A stretch of DNA of 64,000 nucleotides from Vulcanimicrobium sp035943995 (GCA_035943995.1 DASZBS010000066.1:1-64000), one strand, 5' to 3'. Numbered from the stretch's first letter, positions 51,163 through 60,567 are shown. Translations and numbers: made by a program. The notes: generated by a model not told the origin, from the sequence alone.

Positions 51163-51819
51163 CTACTTCGGATAGTGAGTCTTCGCTTCCGCAACCACCC
51201 GGCCGTCTGCGATCAGCTGGAGCGCAGTGAACTTGCCCGGCCTCTCCACGAAAAGCGTCGCGGACTGTCCTTCACTTACCGGACGGCCCAGCAGTTCTCG
51301 GTGCCCGTTACGCTCGCCGTACAACGTTAAATCCGGACTCGGCTTGGCCACGATGAGATAGATCCATTTGCCGTTCTCCTCACAGATTGCCTTGGCAATG
51401 GGTGCGGCAGTATCGCCGGCGCGAAATGAGATGTAGCCGAACTCGTTGCTTGACAAGGCGGCCAGAATCGCACCATTTCCGCGAAGTTGTCTGTCCGCTT
51501 GCAAATTTCGGATCCCCAAGATGAGTGACACGGCGCCGAGGACGAGCAGCGCCATCAAGGCGCCGCGGTTCTGCATTGGCCGAGTCCGCTCTGCTTTGAC
51601 GCCGTCACGAGCCGATTTCAGAATTCGCGCCTCGAGGCGAGGCGGCGGGTCTAGCGGCGGCAGCTCAAGCTCGACGTCCGAAACGATTCGCTCCGCGTTT
51701 CCAAGTAGCTTCATACAGGAAATGCAATCGCGAGCGTGAGCCTCAACTTGCTCGCGCTCAGCTTCACTCAATGCGCCGAGCGCGTATAGCTCAGCGTTTT
51801 GGCCGATATGATCCATCAC
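51163..51819 (-). CDS. Anti-sigma factor, copy B
   Basis: The same architecture as copy A: HARDCISC zinc motif, a transmembrane helix (GALMALLVLGAVSLILGI) and a C-terminal domain with KWIYLIVAKPSPDLTLYG. The two proteins are near-identical in the first 20 and last 60 residues and differ more in the linker. GTG (51819) or the next ATG; both overlap the sigma stop. Confidence 0.9.
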   Translation of the reverse strand: MMDHIGQNAELYALGALSEAEREQVEAHARDCISCMKLLGNAERIVSDVELELPPLDPPPRLEARILKSARDGVKAERTRPMQNRGALMALLVLGAVSLILGIRNLQADRQLRGNGAILAALSSNEFGYISFRAGDTAAPIAKAICEENGKWIYLIVAKPSPDLTLYGERNGHRELLGRPVSEGQSATLFVERPGKFTALQLIADGRVVAEAKTHYPK

Positions 51820-52463
51820 ACACGCTGTTTTCCAGCTATCAATTCTTCATGGAGTTTGCGAAGAGCGATGATGAGCCGGCTCTTGATCGTACCGAGAGGA
51901 ACATTCAACTCTTTTGAAATTTGCTCGTGCGTGTGATATTTCATGTATGCAAGAACGATGGGTGCGCGCAGATCCGGTGCAAGCGCTTCCAGTGCTGACC
52001 ATAGCTTTGCACATTCCACGTAGTCCGGCAGCGCCGCGGTGAAATCGTCCACGAGGATCGGGGCTCCGGCTTGGTGCTCGATCTTCGAATGCCTGGCTGC
52101 ACTGCGACGGCGGGACAGGGCGTCATTCCTCACTGCTACGATCAGAAGTGAGCTGAGCGTGCCGCGTTCCTTGCGATAGGTGTCGGGTCTCGACCAAATT
52201 CGCAACAACGTATCGTGGACGCAATCTTCCGCGTCCTGCTTTACGCCGAGCACTCGAACGGCCACCGCATAGAGGGTCGCAGCGTACCGGCGGTAGACTT
52301 CCGCTAGCGCTCTTTGATCGCGCGCGGCAAAAGCGCGCGCTAGAGTATCGTCGTCCGTCGCGAATCCAACGTTGGAGCATACCGCATGTCGAGCGGTTTC
52401 AACGCATTGATTCCGAGTCCTTTTGAAGTCGCCCGCGATGGCGGTCCGACTGCTTCGGATCAT
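51816..52463 (-). CDS. ECF sigma factor, copy B
   Basis: Region 2 is LAEVYRRYAATLYAVAVRVL, then DAEDCVHDTLLRIW; region 4 is LRAPIVLAYMKYHTHEQISK, then ELNVPLGTIKSRLIIALRKL. The closest relative in the window is copy A. The ATG at 52463 was chosen; a GTG at 52502 would add 13 residues. Its promoter should lie in the 300-bp gap towards the divergent ferritin-like genes. Confidence 0.9.
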   Translation of the reverse strand: MIRSSRTAIAGDFKRTRNQCVETARHAVCSNVGFATDDDTLARAFAARDQRALAEVYRRYAATLYAVAVRVLGVKQDAEDCVHDTLLRIWSRPDTYRKERGTLSSLLIVAVRNDALSRRRSAARHSKIEHQAGAPILVDDFTAALPDYVECAKLWSALEALAPDLRAPIVLAYMKYHTHEQISKELNVPLGTIKSRLIIALRKLHEELIAGKQRV

Positions 52464-52683
52464 CGTGGTCCCGCTCTCGACGCCGTACGAATACGCAGTC
52501 ATCTAGCCGACCTCCGAGGTGCGCTCGACGTAAGAGACGGTTGCTCGCTGCTATGCGTTCGTGAGCGATGTGTCCCGCATGACGATGAGTATCAATGAAT
52601 CAGGGCGCGTATGCGAAGTGAGTATCGCGATTGGGATCTTCCGTTGGCTTGAACCGCATAACAGTGTACGCCTCATGAAGTCG

Positions 52684-52749
52684 CTCAGATGACGCGCGCG
52701 AAAAAAAATTGTGCTGCGGTGAAAAAATTATTCCCTCTCGTCATCTGAG
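52684..52749. repeat. Long-spaced inverted repeat upstream of the ferritin-like genes
   Basis: CTCAGATGACG (52684-52694) and CGTCATCTGAG (52739-52749) are perfect inverted 11-bp arms around a 44-base AT-rich centre with runs of A. They lie in the 312-bp gap between the divergent sigma B gene and the first ferritin-like gene, where no gene is visible. A dimeric regulator or two oppositely oriented ECF-type promoter elements are possible readings. No classical -35/-10 was found. Confidence 0.65.
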
Positions 52750-52814
52750 GCTATGTGTTAGGCGTACGTGGCTGTAGATGTGCATCATTCAGTCGACGCA
52801 GAAGGAGCCAAGGC

Positions 52815-53471
52815 ATGTCATCAACCCAGGTGCTCACATCGACCGAGGTGGCCGCGCGAGGTGGCGCAGCCGCCGCGTGTGAGTCGCTTCAAGAGATCAT
52901 CAGCATACTCGCGACGGCGGAGGCGTTCGCCGTGACCGTTCTCGGTGGGGCCCTTGAGAACGCTGCGAACGGAAGTCTCGCGTTCAACGCCGAGCAGCAG
53001 CAGGCGATCACAGCGGCGCGCGCGGAGGAGCAAGCGCACTACGCTTTTCTCACCGCGTCGGGGGCGAAGCCGTTGACGACGACCTTTTCGCTGCCCGACC
53101 CGAAAATCACAACCGACGTCCCGACATTTCTCAAGAGCCTCATCGTGCTCGAGGAACTCTTCATCGCGGCCTATCTCGCCGCAGCGCAGGAGTTCGCCGT
53201 TCTCGGCGAGGTCGAATGGGTTCAGCATGCCCTGGCGATCGGTTCGGTGGAAGCGCATCACCGCGTTGCCGCCCGATTTTATGCCGTCGAGGCCGGGCTG
53301 ATCAAGGGTCCCCCGAACGACGTCGCATTCCAGAAAGCAAAATTCGCAAGTGTCGGCGCTGCGGCAGCGGAGCTCAAGCAGTTAGGTTTCATCGGCGGCA
53401 GCGGCTCACAGATCACCTATCCCGGGCCCGGCTCCATCGACAATACCGGCGTCAAGCATCTCAAGCCGTAA
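52815..53471 (+). CDS. Ferritin-like domain protein, copy 1
   Basis: An AGAAGGAG site lies seven bases before the ATG. The 218-residue protein has a four-helix ferritin-like core: Glu-bearing helices in LATAEAFAVTVLGGALENAA, ARAEEQAHYAFLTASGAKPL, IVLEELFIAAYLAAAQEFAV and SVEAHHRVAARFYAVE. It ends with the segment ITYPGPGSIDNTG shared with copy 2. No signal peptide. The carboxylate pattern suggests a di-metal site, but no enzyme role can be assigned. Confidence 0.85.
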   Translation: MSSTQVLTSTEVAARGGAAAACESLQEIISILATAEAFAVTVLGGALENAANGSLAFNAEQQQAITAARAEEQAHYAFLTASGAKPLTTTFSLPDPKITTDVPTFLKSLIVLEELFIAAYLAAAQEFAVLGEVEWVQHALAIGSVEAHHRVAARFYAVEAGLIKGPPNDVAFQKAKFASVGAAAAELKQLGFIGGSGSQITYPGPGSIDNTGVKHLKP

Positions 53472-53494
53472 CGGCTGCACGAAAGGGACCGATC

Positions 53495-54250
53495 ATGAAC
53501 GACAAAGAGAAAGCGGCGAGCCCGCATATGTCGCGTCGCGCGCTGCTACTGAGCGCCGGTGCCACGAGTGCCGGCCTCATGTTTGCCCAGTCGCACGGGA
53601 TCTTGGGGGCTATGGCCGCAGCCGATTCGGGAAAACCGGAGCGCGTCCAGGACGTCTTGGATATCACGGCAACGAACGAAGCCTTCGGGGTAACGCTCAT
53701 CGGGACGGTGCTCGATGCTGCGGCGAACGGCTCCTACAGCCCACCGATCCCGCCCGCAACGATCAAGGTGCTCACGAACGTGCGGGCGCAGGAACAATTC
53801 CACCTCGACTTCTTCCTTCGAGCCGGCGGCAAGCCACGAACCGGCACCTTCTACCTCGCCGATCCGAAGCTGCTCAGAGACCCGCTTGCTCTTTTCGCAG
53901 ATCTCGTGGAGCTCGAAGATGCCGCGATCGCCTCTGCGATGGCCGGGATGCGCACGTTGACGCGCGAACGACGCGTCGACCTCGTCAAAGCGAATTTCCA
54001 ATTCGCAGCCGAGGAAGCTGAGCATCGACTGCTGGCCAACCACGCGCTGGGAATGCGGCCCGCGAACGATATCGCATTCGCGCCTGCACTCTTCACGACC
54101 ATGGCCCAGTTCTACGCCGTGCTCAAGAAGAAGGGGATCGTCGGCGGTAGCCTCGGCGGGAAAAAGATCACGTATCCCGGCGCCGGCCAGATCGATGGCA
54201 GCCACGTCATCTACCGGACGCCGGCTGGTCCTCAGGTGTCCTGTGCGTAG
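53495..54250 (+). CDS. Tat-exported ferritin-like domain protein, copy 2
   Basis: The N terminus has MSRRALLLSAGATSAGLMFA, a twin-arginine signal. The four-helix core resembles copy 1 (TNEAFGVTLIGTVLDAAANG, RAQEQFHLDFFLRAGGKPRT, LVELEDAAIASAMAGMRTL, EEAEHRLLANHALGMRPAND) and ends ITYPGAGQIDGSHVIYRTP. Twenty-three bases separate it from copy 1. Proteins of this pair type are often next to ECF sigma/anti-sigma genes, as here, suggesting control by them in stress. Confidence 0.85.
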   Translation: MNDKEKAASPHMSRRALLLSAGATSAGLMFAQSHGILGAMAAADSGKPERVQDVLDITATNEAFGVTLIGTVLDAAANGSYSPPIPPATIKVLTNVRAQEQFHLDFFLRAGGKPRTGTFYLADPKLLRDPLALFADLVELEDAAIASAMAGMRTLTRERRVDLVKANFQFAAEEAEHRLLANHALGMRPANDIAFAPALFTTMAQFYAVLKKKGIVGGSLGGKKITYPGAGQIDGSHVIYRTPAGPQVSCA

Positions 54251-54497
54251 CCGCCGGCGCGCGGCCGTACGCAGCGAGTTCGGTGACGCGCGAACTTCGC
54301 ATCTGATCGATCGGAGAGCTGGGCTCATCATGGCGGCCTTCAACCACGTCTGCCACGTAACGGCGACGCTTTTGGGCGGCGCTCCATCTCGCCACTGACT
54401 TCGGCGAGGCGCGTGCAAACGGTCCGTGATCGCGTACCGTTTGCTCGCGTCCTGATTCCGTAGAGCGCAAGTCAACCGGTCCCTTCGGAGGCTACGC

Positions 54498-55766
54498 GTG
54501 AACGTCCAGCTCCAGCGATTGCCTTTCCGTGCGTTCGCTCCGATCGTCTCGCGCGTGTCTCCTCCGCCTGCCCTCGCCAGAGCAAAGTGGTGGACGCTTC
54601 TCGGGCCCGCGTTTGCCGTCAGCATCGGATACATCGATCCCGGGAACTGGGCAACCGATCTTGCGGCTGGGACTTTTGGATTCAGGCTACTTTGGGTGAT
54701 CATCCTCGCAAATCTCATCGCGATGGCACTGCAGGTCGCAGTCGTGCGACTTGCCGTGCTGACCGGCGAAGATCTTGCGAGCGCGATCGCGCGTCAATGG
54801 CCGCGCGTGAAGTCGATGCTTTGGCTCGTTTTCCAAGGATCCGCCATCGCAACCGATCTTGCCGAATTCACCGGCATCACGCTCGGCATCCAAATGCTGT
54901 TGCACTGGAGCATGCTTGCGAGCGTCGCATCGGGCCTTACGATCGTCGGGCTCATCTTGTTTTTCGGCGGCCGGCGCTCGAAAGTGCTCGAGTCGATGTT
55001 GCTGTTCACGATCGGCGCCGTCGCGCTGGTTTTTGCATACCAAGTATACGTGTTGCATCCATCCGGCGCCGCTGTCGCAGCGGGAACCATACCACGGATA
55101 CCGAATATTTCCGCACTTCTCGTGGTCGTGGCGATCATAGGGGCAACGGTCATGCCGCACAATCTCTTCTTGCACTCGTCTCTTGTCTTGAAGAACTGCG
55201 AATCGTGCGACGAGGCTCAACGGGCTGACCGCGCTAGGTTCTTTTTCAAGGAGACGTTCATTGCACTCAATGTTGCAGCATTGATCAACGGCGGCATTCT
55301 CGTCGTCGGCGCGTCGCTCCACGGTGCAAATGAATCGATCCAGATCGCATTTCAAGCACTTGTCGGCCTTGCCGGCGGAACAGGCGCCATCATGTTCGGC
55401 GCCGCGCTTCTGCTGACTGGAATTGCTGCATCGACAACGGCGACTCTGTCGGGCGATTACGTGTTCCGAGCGTTTTCCCCGTGGAAGATTTCGCCGCTCG
55501 TGCGACGGGCGTTGACCCTTGCACCGTCGGGCGCCCTGCTCCTGGCCGGTGTCAGCGCGACCAGTTTGCTTGTGTGGTCGCAAGTCGCGCTCGCGCTCAT
55601 GTTGCCGGTCGTTATCGTTCCACTCATTCTGGAACTTCGACGTGCATATCGTTTGCGCGGGCTGCCACTTGCCCGCCCAATCTATCTCGGTGCGGTATTC
55701 GCCGCGATACCGTGCGTTGCTTTCGACGCCGTGCTGATCGCACAACCGATCTTGTGGCCGAGCTGA
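54498..55766 (+). CDS. mntH: Nramp-family divalent metal transporter
   Basis: The 422-residue protein has about 11 helices with the Nramp metal-binding motifs: YIDPGNWATD in helix 1 and VMPHNLFLHS in helix 6. These coordinate Mn2+ or Fe2+ for proton-coupled uptake. The GTG start has GGAGG six bases upstream. The next gene starts 20 bp later. A partial copy of its 3' half lies at 59.5 kb. The loop with NCESCDEAQRADRARFFFKE carries two Cys. Naming as mntH is by family, not tested specificity. Confidence 0.9.
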   Translation: MNVQLQRLPFRAFAPIVSRVSPPPALARAKWWTLLGPAFAVSIGYIDPGNWATDLAAGTFGFRLLWVIILANLIAMALQVAVVRLAVLTGEDLASAIARQWPRVKSMLWLVFQGSAIATDLAEFTGITLGIQMLLHWSMLASVASGLTIVGLILFFGGRRSKVLESMLLFTIGAVALVFAYQVYVLHPSGAAVAAGTIPRIPNISALLVVVAIIGATVMPHNLFLHSSLVLKNCESCDEAQRADRARFFFKETFIALNVAALINGGILVVGASLHGANESIQIAFQALVGLAGGTGAIMFGAALLLTGIAASTTATLSGDYVFRAFSPWKISPLVRRALTLAPSGALLLAGVSATSLLVWSQVALALMLPVVIVPLILELRRAYRLRGLPLARPIYLGAVFAAIPCVAFDAVLIAQPILWPS

Positions 55767-55786
55767 GCTCGAAGCGGAGGAGTGCG

Positions 55787-56644
55787 ATGACTCTGCAGAT
55801 ATTCGCGCTTGCGAAACGAACGTATTCCGAATGGTCGCAGGACGGTGGTTGGATTTTCGCCGGCGCGATGACGGCCTTCGCAGCCCTTGCTGCGGCGCCG
55901 ATCACCCTGATCGTCGTGCGCCTCGCCGGCGCCTTCGGCCAGGAACGCGCTTGTCTCGCGCTGCTCGCGCATCCGCTCGGACTGGTCATCGGGAGCGGCA
56001 ACGCACAGGCCCTGGGCCGCTCGGTCAGTTCCAGCAACGCCGGCCAGCACGGCCAGCTCGCAATTGCGGTCGCTATCGTCGCCGCGATCTTCGCCGCCTC
56101 CCGGTTCACGTATGCGATGCAAAAGGCGATGCAGACGATGTGGTCGACGTCGGAGTCGACTGGGCCGCAGAGCCTTTGGACGACGACGCGCGACGTGTTC
56201 GTGTCCGGGACTGCCTCCGCCTTGGGAATCGCGCTTCTCCTCGCGCTCCTGTTCTCCGGTTCGGCGCTTTTCGCGATGGCACGCGCTTCGGGTAATGAGT
56301 CGAACGTCGGATTTCCATTCGTCCAAATCATCGCAGCAATCGGCGGAGCCGCGATCCTGGTTCCGATCTTCGGCGCGCTTTTCAAATGGCTACCGCGGTC
56401 CAACCTCGCTTGGAGCGACATCTGGGTCGGCGCCACCTCGACTGCCATCGTGTTTGCGGTCGGCCAAATCGCCTTCGGCGCCTATCACGCCTTGCGTCCC
56501 GTCGGATCGATGTACGACAGCGTGTCGTCCGTCGTCATCCTGCTCCTGTGGATGTACTATTCGGCGTACACGCTTTTGATGGGTGCCGAGTTCACTCAGG
56601 TCTATGCCCGAATGCACGGCTCGCTTGCGCTCGAGCGTGACTGA
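55787..56644 (+). CDS. YihY/BrkB-like membrane protein
   Basis: GGAGG lies six bases before the ATG. The 285-residue protein has a hydrophobic N-terminal WIFAGAMTAFAALAAAPITL and about six helices; PRSNLAWSDIWVGATSTAIV and YDSVSSVVILLLWMYYSAYT with MGAEFTQVYAR are YihY-family landmarks. The role of the family is unsettled. It lies in an operon with the Nramp gene and is partly duplicated at 59.7 kb. Confidence 0.88.
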   Translation: MTLQIFALAKRTYSEWSQDGGWIFAGAMTAFAALAAAPITLIVVRLAGAFGQERACLALLAHPLGLVIGSGNAQALGRSVSSSNAGQHGQLAIAVAIVAAIFAASRFTYAMQKAMQTMWSTSESTGPQSLWTTTRDVFVSGTASALGIALLLALLFSGSALFAMARASGNESNVGFPFVQIIAAIGGAAILVPIFGALFKWLPRSNLAWSDIWVGATSTAIVFAVGQIAFGAYHALRPVGSMYDSVSSVVILLLWMYYSAYTLLMGAEFTQVYARMHGSLALERD

Positions 56645-56668
56645 GTGTTCGCGCCGCGCCCTTGCCGG

Positions 56669-57418
56669 CTACGCGAGTTTTACTTTTCGGCTAAGCACGC
56701 CGAATTGCTCCTGCGCGAGCGCATAGCATTCGCACGACGCGTCCTGCAGGCCGGGGCGATCCAAGATCGTTATGGTGCCTTGCGCATACTGGATGAAACC
56801 GGCGGCCCTGAGCGTGGAGGCCGCGATGGCCACTCCCGAACGCCGGCTTCCGAGCATCATTCCCAGGTACTCTTGCGTCAGTTGAATCGCATCTGACCGC
56901 ACCCGATCCTGGGTCATGAGGATCCAACGGGCGCACCGCTCGTACACGCTGTGAAGGCGGTTGCATGCGGCGAGTTGACCCAAGAGATTGATATACGATT
57001 GCAGATACCGGCTGAGCAGACGCCGGAACTCGGGATTGTTCTGCGTCAAATGCTCGAACATGCGCGCCGAGATCACGATTGCATCGCCCGGCACCTGACA
57101 GTAACTATGGTTCTCCGAAGTCGTGGCACCAAGGATCAGGGGGATCGCCGAAACGCCTTCGTATCCGACCGTTCCGACTTCGATCATGCCGCCATCCTGC
57201 ATCTCCGCCACCACGGAAAGCACGCAGGTGAGAGGAAAATAGACCCGGTCGATCTCGGCATCGGCCGCGTAGACTTTTTGCCGCAATTTCAAGCGCACGA
57301 CTTCGCCCAGGCTCAGAACGCTGTCGGCATCCGCGCCCGTCAGATGGCGCAGGAGCAGGTTCTCTCCGAGCAATTCGGGAGTCGGGAGCGTCGTGGTGGC
57401 AGATCCGTTTCGCTTCAT
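56669..57418 (-). CDS. Crp/Fnr-family transcriptional regulator
   Basis: The N-terminal cyclic-nucleotide-binding fold has KLRQKVYAADAEIDRVYFPL, then GGMIEVGTVGYEGVSAIPLI, the pattern of Crp relatives that respond to unknown ligands. The winged HTH is LTQEYLGMMLGSRRSGVAIA with ASTLRAAGFI. No iron-sulfur Cys cluster at the N terminus, so it is not an Fnr. Convergent with the YihY-like gene. Confidence 0.88.
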   Translation of the reverse strand: MKRNGSATTTLPTPELLGENLLLRHLTGADADSVLSLGEVVRLKLRQKVYAADAEIDRVYFPLTCVLSVVAEMQDGGMIEVGTVGYEGVSAIPLILGATTSENHSYCQVPGDAIVISARMFEHLTQNNPEFRRLLSRYLQSYINLLGQLAACNRLHSVYERCARWILMTQDRVRSDAIQLTQEYLGMMLGSRRSGVAIAASTLRAAGFIQYAQGTITILDRPGLQDASCECYALAQEQFGVLSRKVKLA

Positions 57419-57572
57419 ACCGTCCGTTTGCTAGCTGCTCTCCCCGATCGTAGCACGGTCGTCAGCGGGGCCGACGTCCGAAACCGTACAGCCTAGGTGA
57501 CCCGAATTCCCCTACGATTGGTTCCTCCCCTAGACCCATGCGCTGGGACGCCTCAATGACGCTGGAGCGACC

Positions 57573-57881
57573 ATGATTTTCGCCGACAGCCACGCGCCGC
57601 CGGTCGTCGTCCTCTCGGGCGATCTGGACCTTTATGAGGCTCACCGCGTCCGCGACGCGCTCGATGCGCTCGACGGGCCCGGCGTCGTGGACATGAGCGC
57701 GGTGCGGCTCGTGGACTCCTCGGTCCTCAACGAGCTGGCGCGGGTCGCCAAGCGCGCGGGACCGCAGCGGGTGACGCTGATCGTGAAATCACCGAACATT
57801 CGTAAGGTGCTGGGCATCGTCCAGTTCGAGCGGCTCTTCCACATCGTGTCCGACCCGACCGCGCTCGCCGCGGCCGAATGA
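57573..57881 (+). CDS. STAS-domain anti-sigma-factor antagonist
   Basis: The 102-residue STAS domain has VVVLSGDLDLYEAHRVRDAL, GVVDMSAVRLVDSSVLNELA with the regulatory-Ser position, and IRKVLGIVQFERLFHIV. It overlaps the 63-residue Cys/His gene by four bases (ATGA). The PAS-PP2C phosphatase 100 bp downstream of that gene is its likely partner in a partner-switching circuit. Confidence 0.88.
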   Translation: MIFADSHAPPVVVLSGDLDLYEAHRVRDALDALDGPGVVDMSAVRLVDSSVLNELARVAKRAGPQRVTLIVKSPNIRKVLGIVQFERLFHIVSDPTALAAAE

Positions 57882-58069
57882 TCTACCTCGTGCTTTGCCC
57901 ATGCCTTCACTCCGTCGAGGGGCATGACGCGCACGGGTGCAAAGGTGACCGCGGACGCAGCTGCGCGTGTCGGCTCGCATTAAACGATGCGCTCGACGCC
58001 GCGGTCGACGCGGCCCGGTCGACGTACGCGCGAGAGCGCGGCTGGGAGAACGCGCAACAGTCCGCATAG
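57878..58069 (+). CDS. 63-residue Cys/His-rich protein, paralogue of the 40347 gene
   Basis: Begins MIYLVLCPCLHSVEGHDAHG and shares with the 40347 protein all seven putative metal ligands: Cys7, Cys9, His11, His16, Cys21, Cys29 and Cys31. The helix ALDAAVDAARSTYARE is also shared. It is coupled to the STAS gene by an ATGA overlap, so it is certainly translated. Function unknown. Confidence 0.8.
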   Translation: MIYLVLCPCLHSVEGHDAHGCKGDRGRSCACRLALNDALDAAVDAARSTYARERGWENAQQSA

Positions 58070-58174
58070 CCCGCCTTGCGCTCCGAATAGGGCGCGATTT
58101 CCGACACGCCTCAAATTCTGTCGCCCATTGATGTATTGGAGACGAGCTAGCGCGGTACTGCGTTAGCACCACGC

Positions 58175-59302
58175 ATGAATTTCGTCGCTACGCAATATCC
58201 CGAGCAGTCTGCGGTCGAAGGGTTTCAAACGTTCGCTGAAGCCCTGCCTTGCATCGTGTGGATTGCGGACGCGGCCGGCAAGGTCGAATGGCACAACCGT
58301 GAGCTTTGGGCGTACACGGGGCGCGCGCTCCAAGCCGAGGTAGGATGGGGCTGGATGCCCAGCGTCCACATCGACGACCGGAGATCGATCACGCGGGATT
58401 GGGCGCACTCCCTGGCATCCGGAACCGTCCTGGATTCCGTCGTGCGTCTTCGCGGCGAGCACGGTTCGTATCGTTGGTTCGCCGTTCGCGCTCGCCCCTT
58501 CTACGACTCGAACGGTGCGATCGCTAAATGGTTCGGCACGCTGACGGACATCCACGATCGGCAGATTGCCGTCGAGGCGAACACCCATATGGTGGACGCC
58601 ATGATGAAAGGCTATCTCTCGAAGAAGTTTCCGACCGTGAAAGGGCTCGTGTTCGACACGCTCTACAGGGCCGCGAACGTCATGGAGAAGATCGGTGGCG
58701 ACTGGTACGACGTTTTCGAGCTCCCCGACGGCCGGATCGGGTTCTCGCTCGGCGACGTCTGCGGTCACGGCGTCGATGCCGCGGTGAAGATGGGCGAGGC
58801 GAAACAGGCAATCTTCGTCGCCGCGTGCCTAGGCGATCCGGCGCCGGAAACCGTCCTGTGCCAGGCCAATCGCGTGTTGTTCCTCAACAACCACCACGTA
58901 TCGATCACGACGGCCCTATACGGTATCGTCGATGTCGCGCGCCGCACCGTCACCTACGCATCGGCAGGACACCACCCGCCGATCCTTGCGCGGGCGAACG
59001 GAGAAGCAGAGGTCCTCCCAAACCATGGGTTCCCACTCGGCGTCGAAGAGCACATGCCGCCGCGCATCAAGACGCACGAGTTCGCGTACGAGTTCGGGTC
59101 CACCATGGTTCTGTACACGGATGGGCTGATCGAGTTCGACCACGACCTGATCGATGGAGAAAGTCGATTGCTGGCCGCGGCCGCTGAATCGGTACGATGC
59201 GGGGCAGCGCATCCGGCGAAGTTCATCGCCAATCAGGTATTGGGCGACGCCACACCGATCGACGACGTTGCCGTGCTCACGCTCTCCTTCTTGGAGGAGT
59301 GA
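58175..59302 (+). CDS. PAS-PP2C serine phosphatase (RsbU-like)
   Basis: A PAS domain (CIVWIADAAGKVEWHNRELW, YTGRALQAEVGWGWMPSVHI, YRWFAVRARPFYDSNGAIAK) precedes a PP2C-type domain with GGDWYDVFELPDGRIGFSLG, DVCGHGVDAAVKM, YASAGHHPPILAR and LYTDGLIEF, ending DDVAVLTLSF. It should dephosphorylate a STAS antagonist in response to a PAS-sensed signal. The STAS gene lies just upstream. Confidence 0.92.
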   Translation: MNFVATQYPEQSAVEGFQTFAEALPCIVWIADAAGKVEWHNRELWAYTGRALQAEVGWGWMPSVHIDDRRSITRDWAHSLASGTVLDSVVRLRGEHGSYRWFAVRARPFYDSNGAIAKWFGTLTDIHDRQIAVEANTHMVDAMMKGYLSKKFPTVKGLVFDTLYRAANVMEKIGGDWYDVFELPDGRIGFSLGDVCGHGVDAAVKMGEAKQAIFVAACLGDPAPETVLCQANRVLFLNNHHVSITTALYGIVDVARRTVTYASAGHHPPILARANGEAEVLPNHGFPLGVEEHMPPRIKTHEFAYEFGSTMVLYTDGLIEFDHDLIDGESRLLAAAAESVRCGAAHPAKFIANQVLGDATPIDDVAVLTLSFLEE

Positions 59303-59514
59303 TCAGACGTAGGCGCTGGCGGCCTCATTCACGGTGCTCCTTGAGCTCGACAAGAATGCAGTCCATATCAGTGCTGCCGATGTTTCGCCGGTGTGCTTCT
59401 TCGCCGGACTCCACGTTACATCCCCAGCCTTCGCTTGACGCACCGTTGGCTCGGCCCCGACGACGGCATTGCGTACGACGTATTCGTTTAGAGAAACCAC
59501 GACTGCGTCGGTTC

Positions 59515-60302
59515 TTTTTCAAAGAGACGCTCATCGCGCTCAATGTTGCCGCGTTGATCAACGGCAGCATTCTCGTGGTCGGCGCGTCACTTCACGGTGC
59601 AAATGAGTCGATCCAGATCGCGTTCCAAGCGCTTGTCGGCCTTGCCGGCGGAACAGGCGCTATCATGTTTGGCGCCGCTCGGTCAGTTCCAGCAACGCCG
59701 GCCAGCATGGCCAGCTTGCAATCGCGGTCGCGGTCGTCGCCGCGATCTTCGCCGCCTCCCGGTTCATGTATGCGATGCAAAACGCGATGCAGGCGATGTG
59801 GTCGACGTCGGAGTCGACCGCGTCGCAGAGCCTCTGGACGACAACGCGCGACGTGCTCGTGTCCGGGACTGCTTCCGCCTTGGGAATCGCGCTTTTCCTC
59901 GCGCTCCTGTTTTCCGGTTCGGCGCTTTTCGCGATGGCGCGCGCTTCGGGTAACGAGTCGGGCGTCGGCGTACCCTTCGCCCCAATCATCGCAGCAATCG
60001 GCGGAGCCGCGATCCTGGTCCCGACCTTCGGCGCGCTCTTCAAATGGCTACCGCGGTCCAAGCTCGCTTGGAGCGATATCTGGGTCGGCGCCACCTCGAC
60101 CGCGATCGTCTTTGCGGTCGGCCAAATCGCCTTCGGCGCCTATCACGCTTTACGTCCCGTCGGATCCGTGTACGACAGCGTGTCGTCCGTCGTCATCCTG
60201 CTCCTATGGATGTACTATTCGGCGTACACGTTCTTGCTGGGCGCCGAGTTCACTCAGGTCTATGCCCGAATGCACGGCTCACTTGCGCTCGAGCGTGACT
60301 GA
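59515..60302 (+). pseudogene. Rearranged partial copy of the Nramp-YihY gene pair
   Basis: From FFFKETLIALNVAALINGSI to IMFGAA (59515-59680) the sequence copies the 3' part of the Nramp gene. It then jumps into the YihY-like gene at GRSVSSSNAG, whose frame continues to the end (MYAMQNAMQAMWSTSESTAS ... ALERD). About 610 bp are missing at the joint, where both parents share GCCGC. The two parts are in different frames. The YihY part alone could give ~178 residues from 59766. The copy has diverged at many positions. Confidence 0.85.
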
Positions 60303-60567
60303 GTGTGCTGCGGGCTTCCGCTTGCGCTGAGGCCAGATCGCCCTGGATCGCCGCGTTCGCAATGTTCGTCTTACTCGTTGCCGCCGCTCTCACGTTTTCG
60401 CGCGTGAGGCCGACAATAGTCGTACCCCGCGTCCGTTCGAGGCGTGCACTTCGCCGTTTCGCGTAAAGTTCGCGTTTCTGTCCTCTTGAGGGGCGGGCGA
60501 GCGTCCGACATTCTTAAAGCGGACGTAGATTTTGCGCTCGCCTTCATGGAGGACGGAAATTTCCATT

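Noticed and set aside
60303..60567. Promoter for the fibre locus (TTGAGG and a weak -10)
   Set aside because: The -10 candidates fit poorly (CATTCT or TCTTAA); not strong enough to report as a feature.
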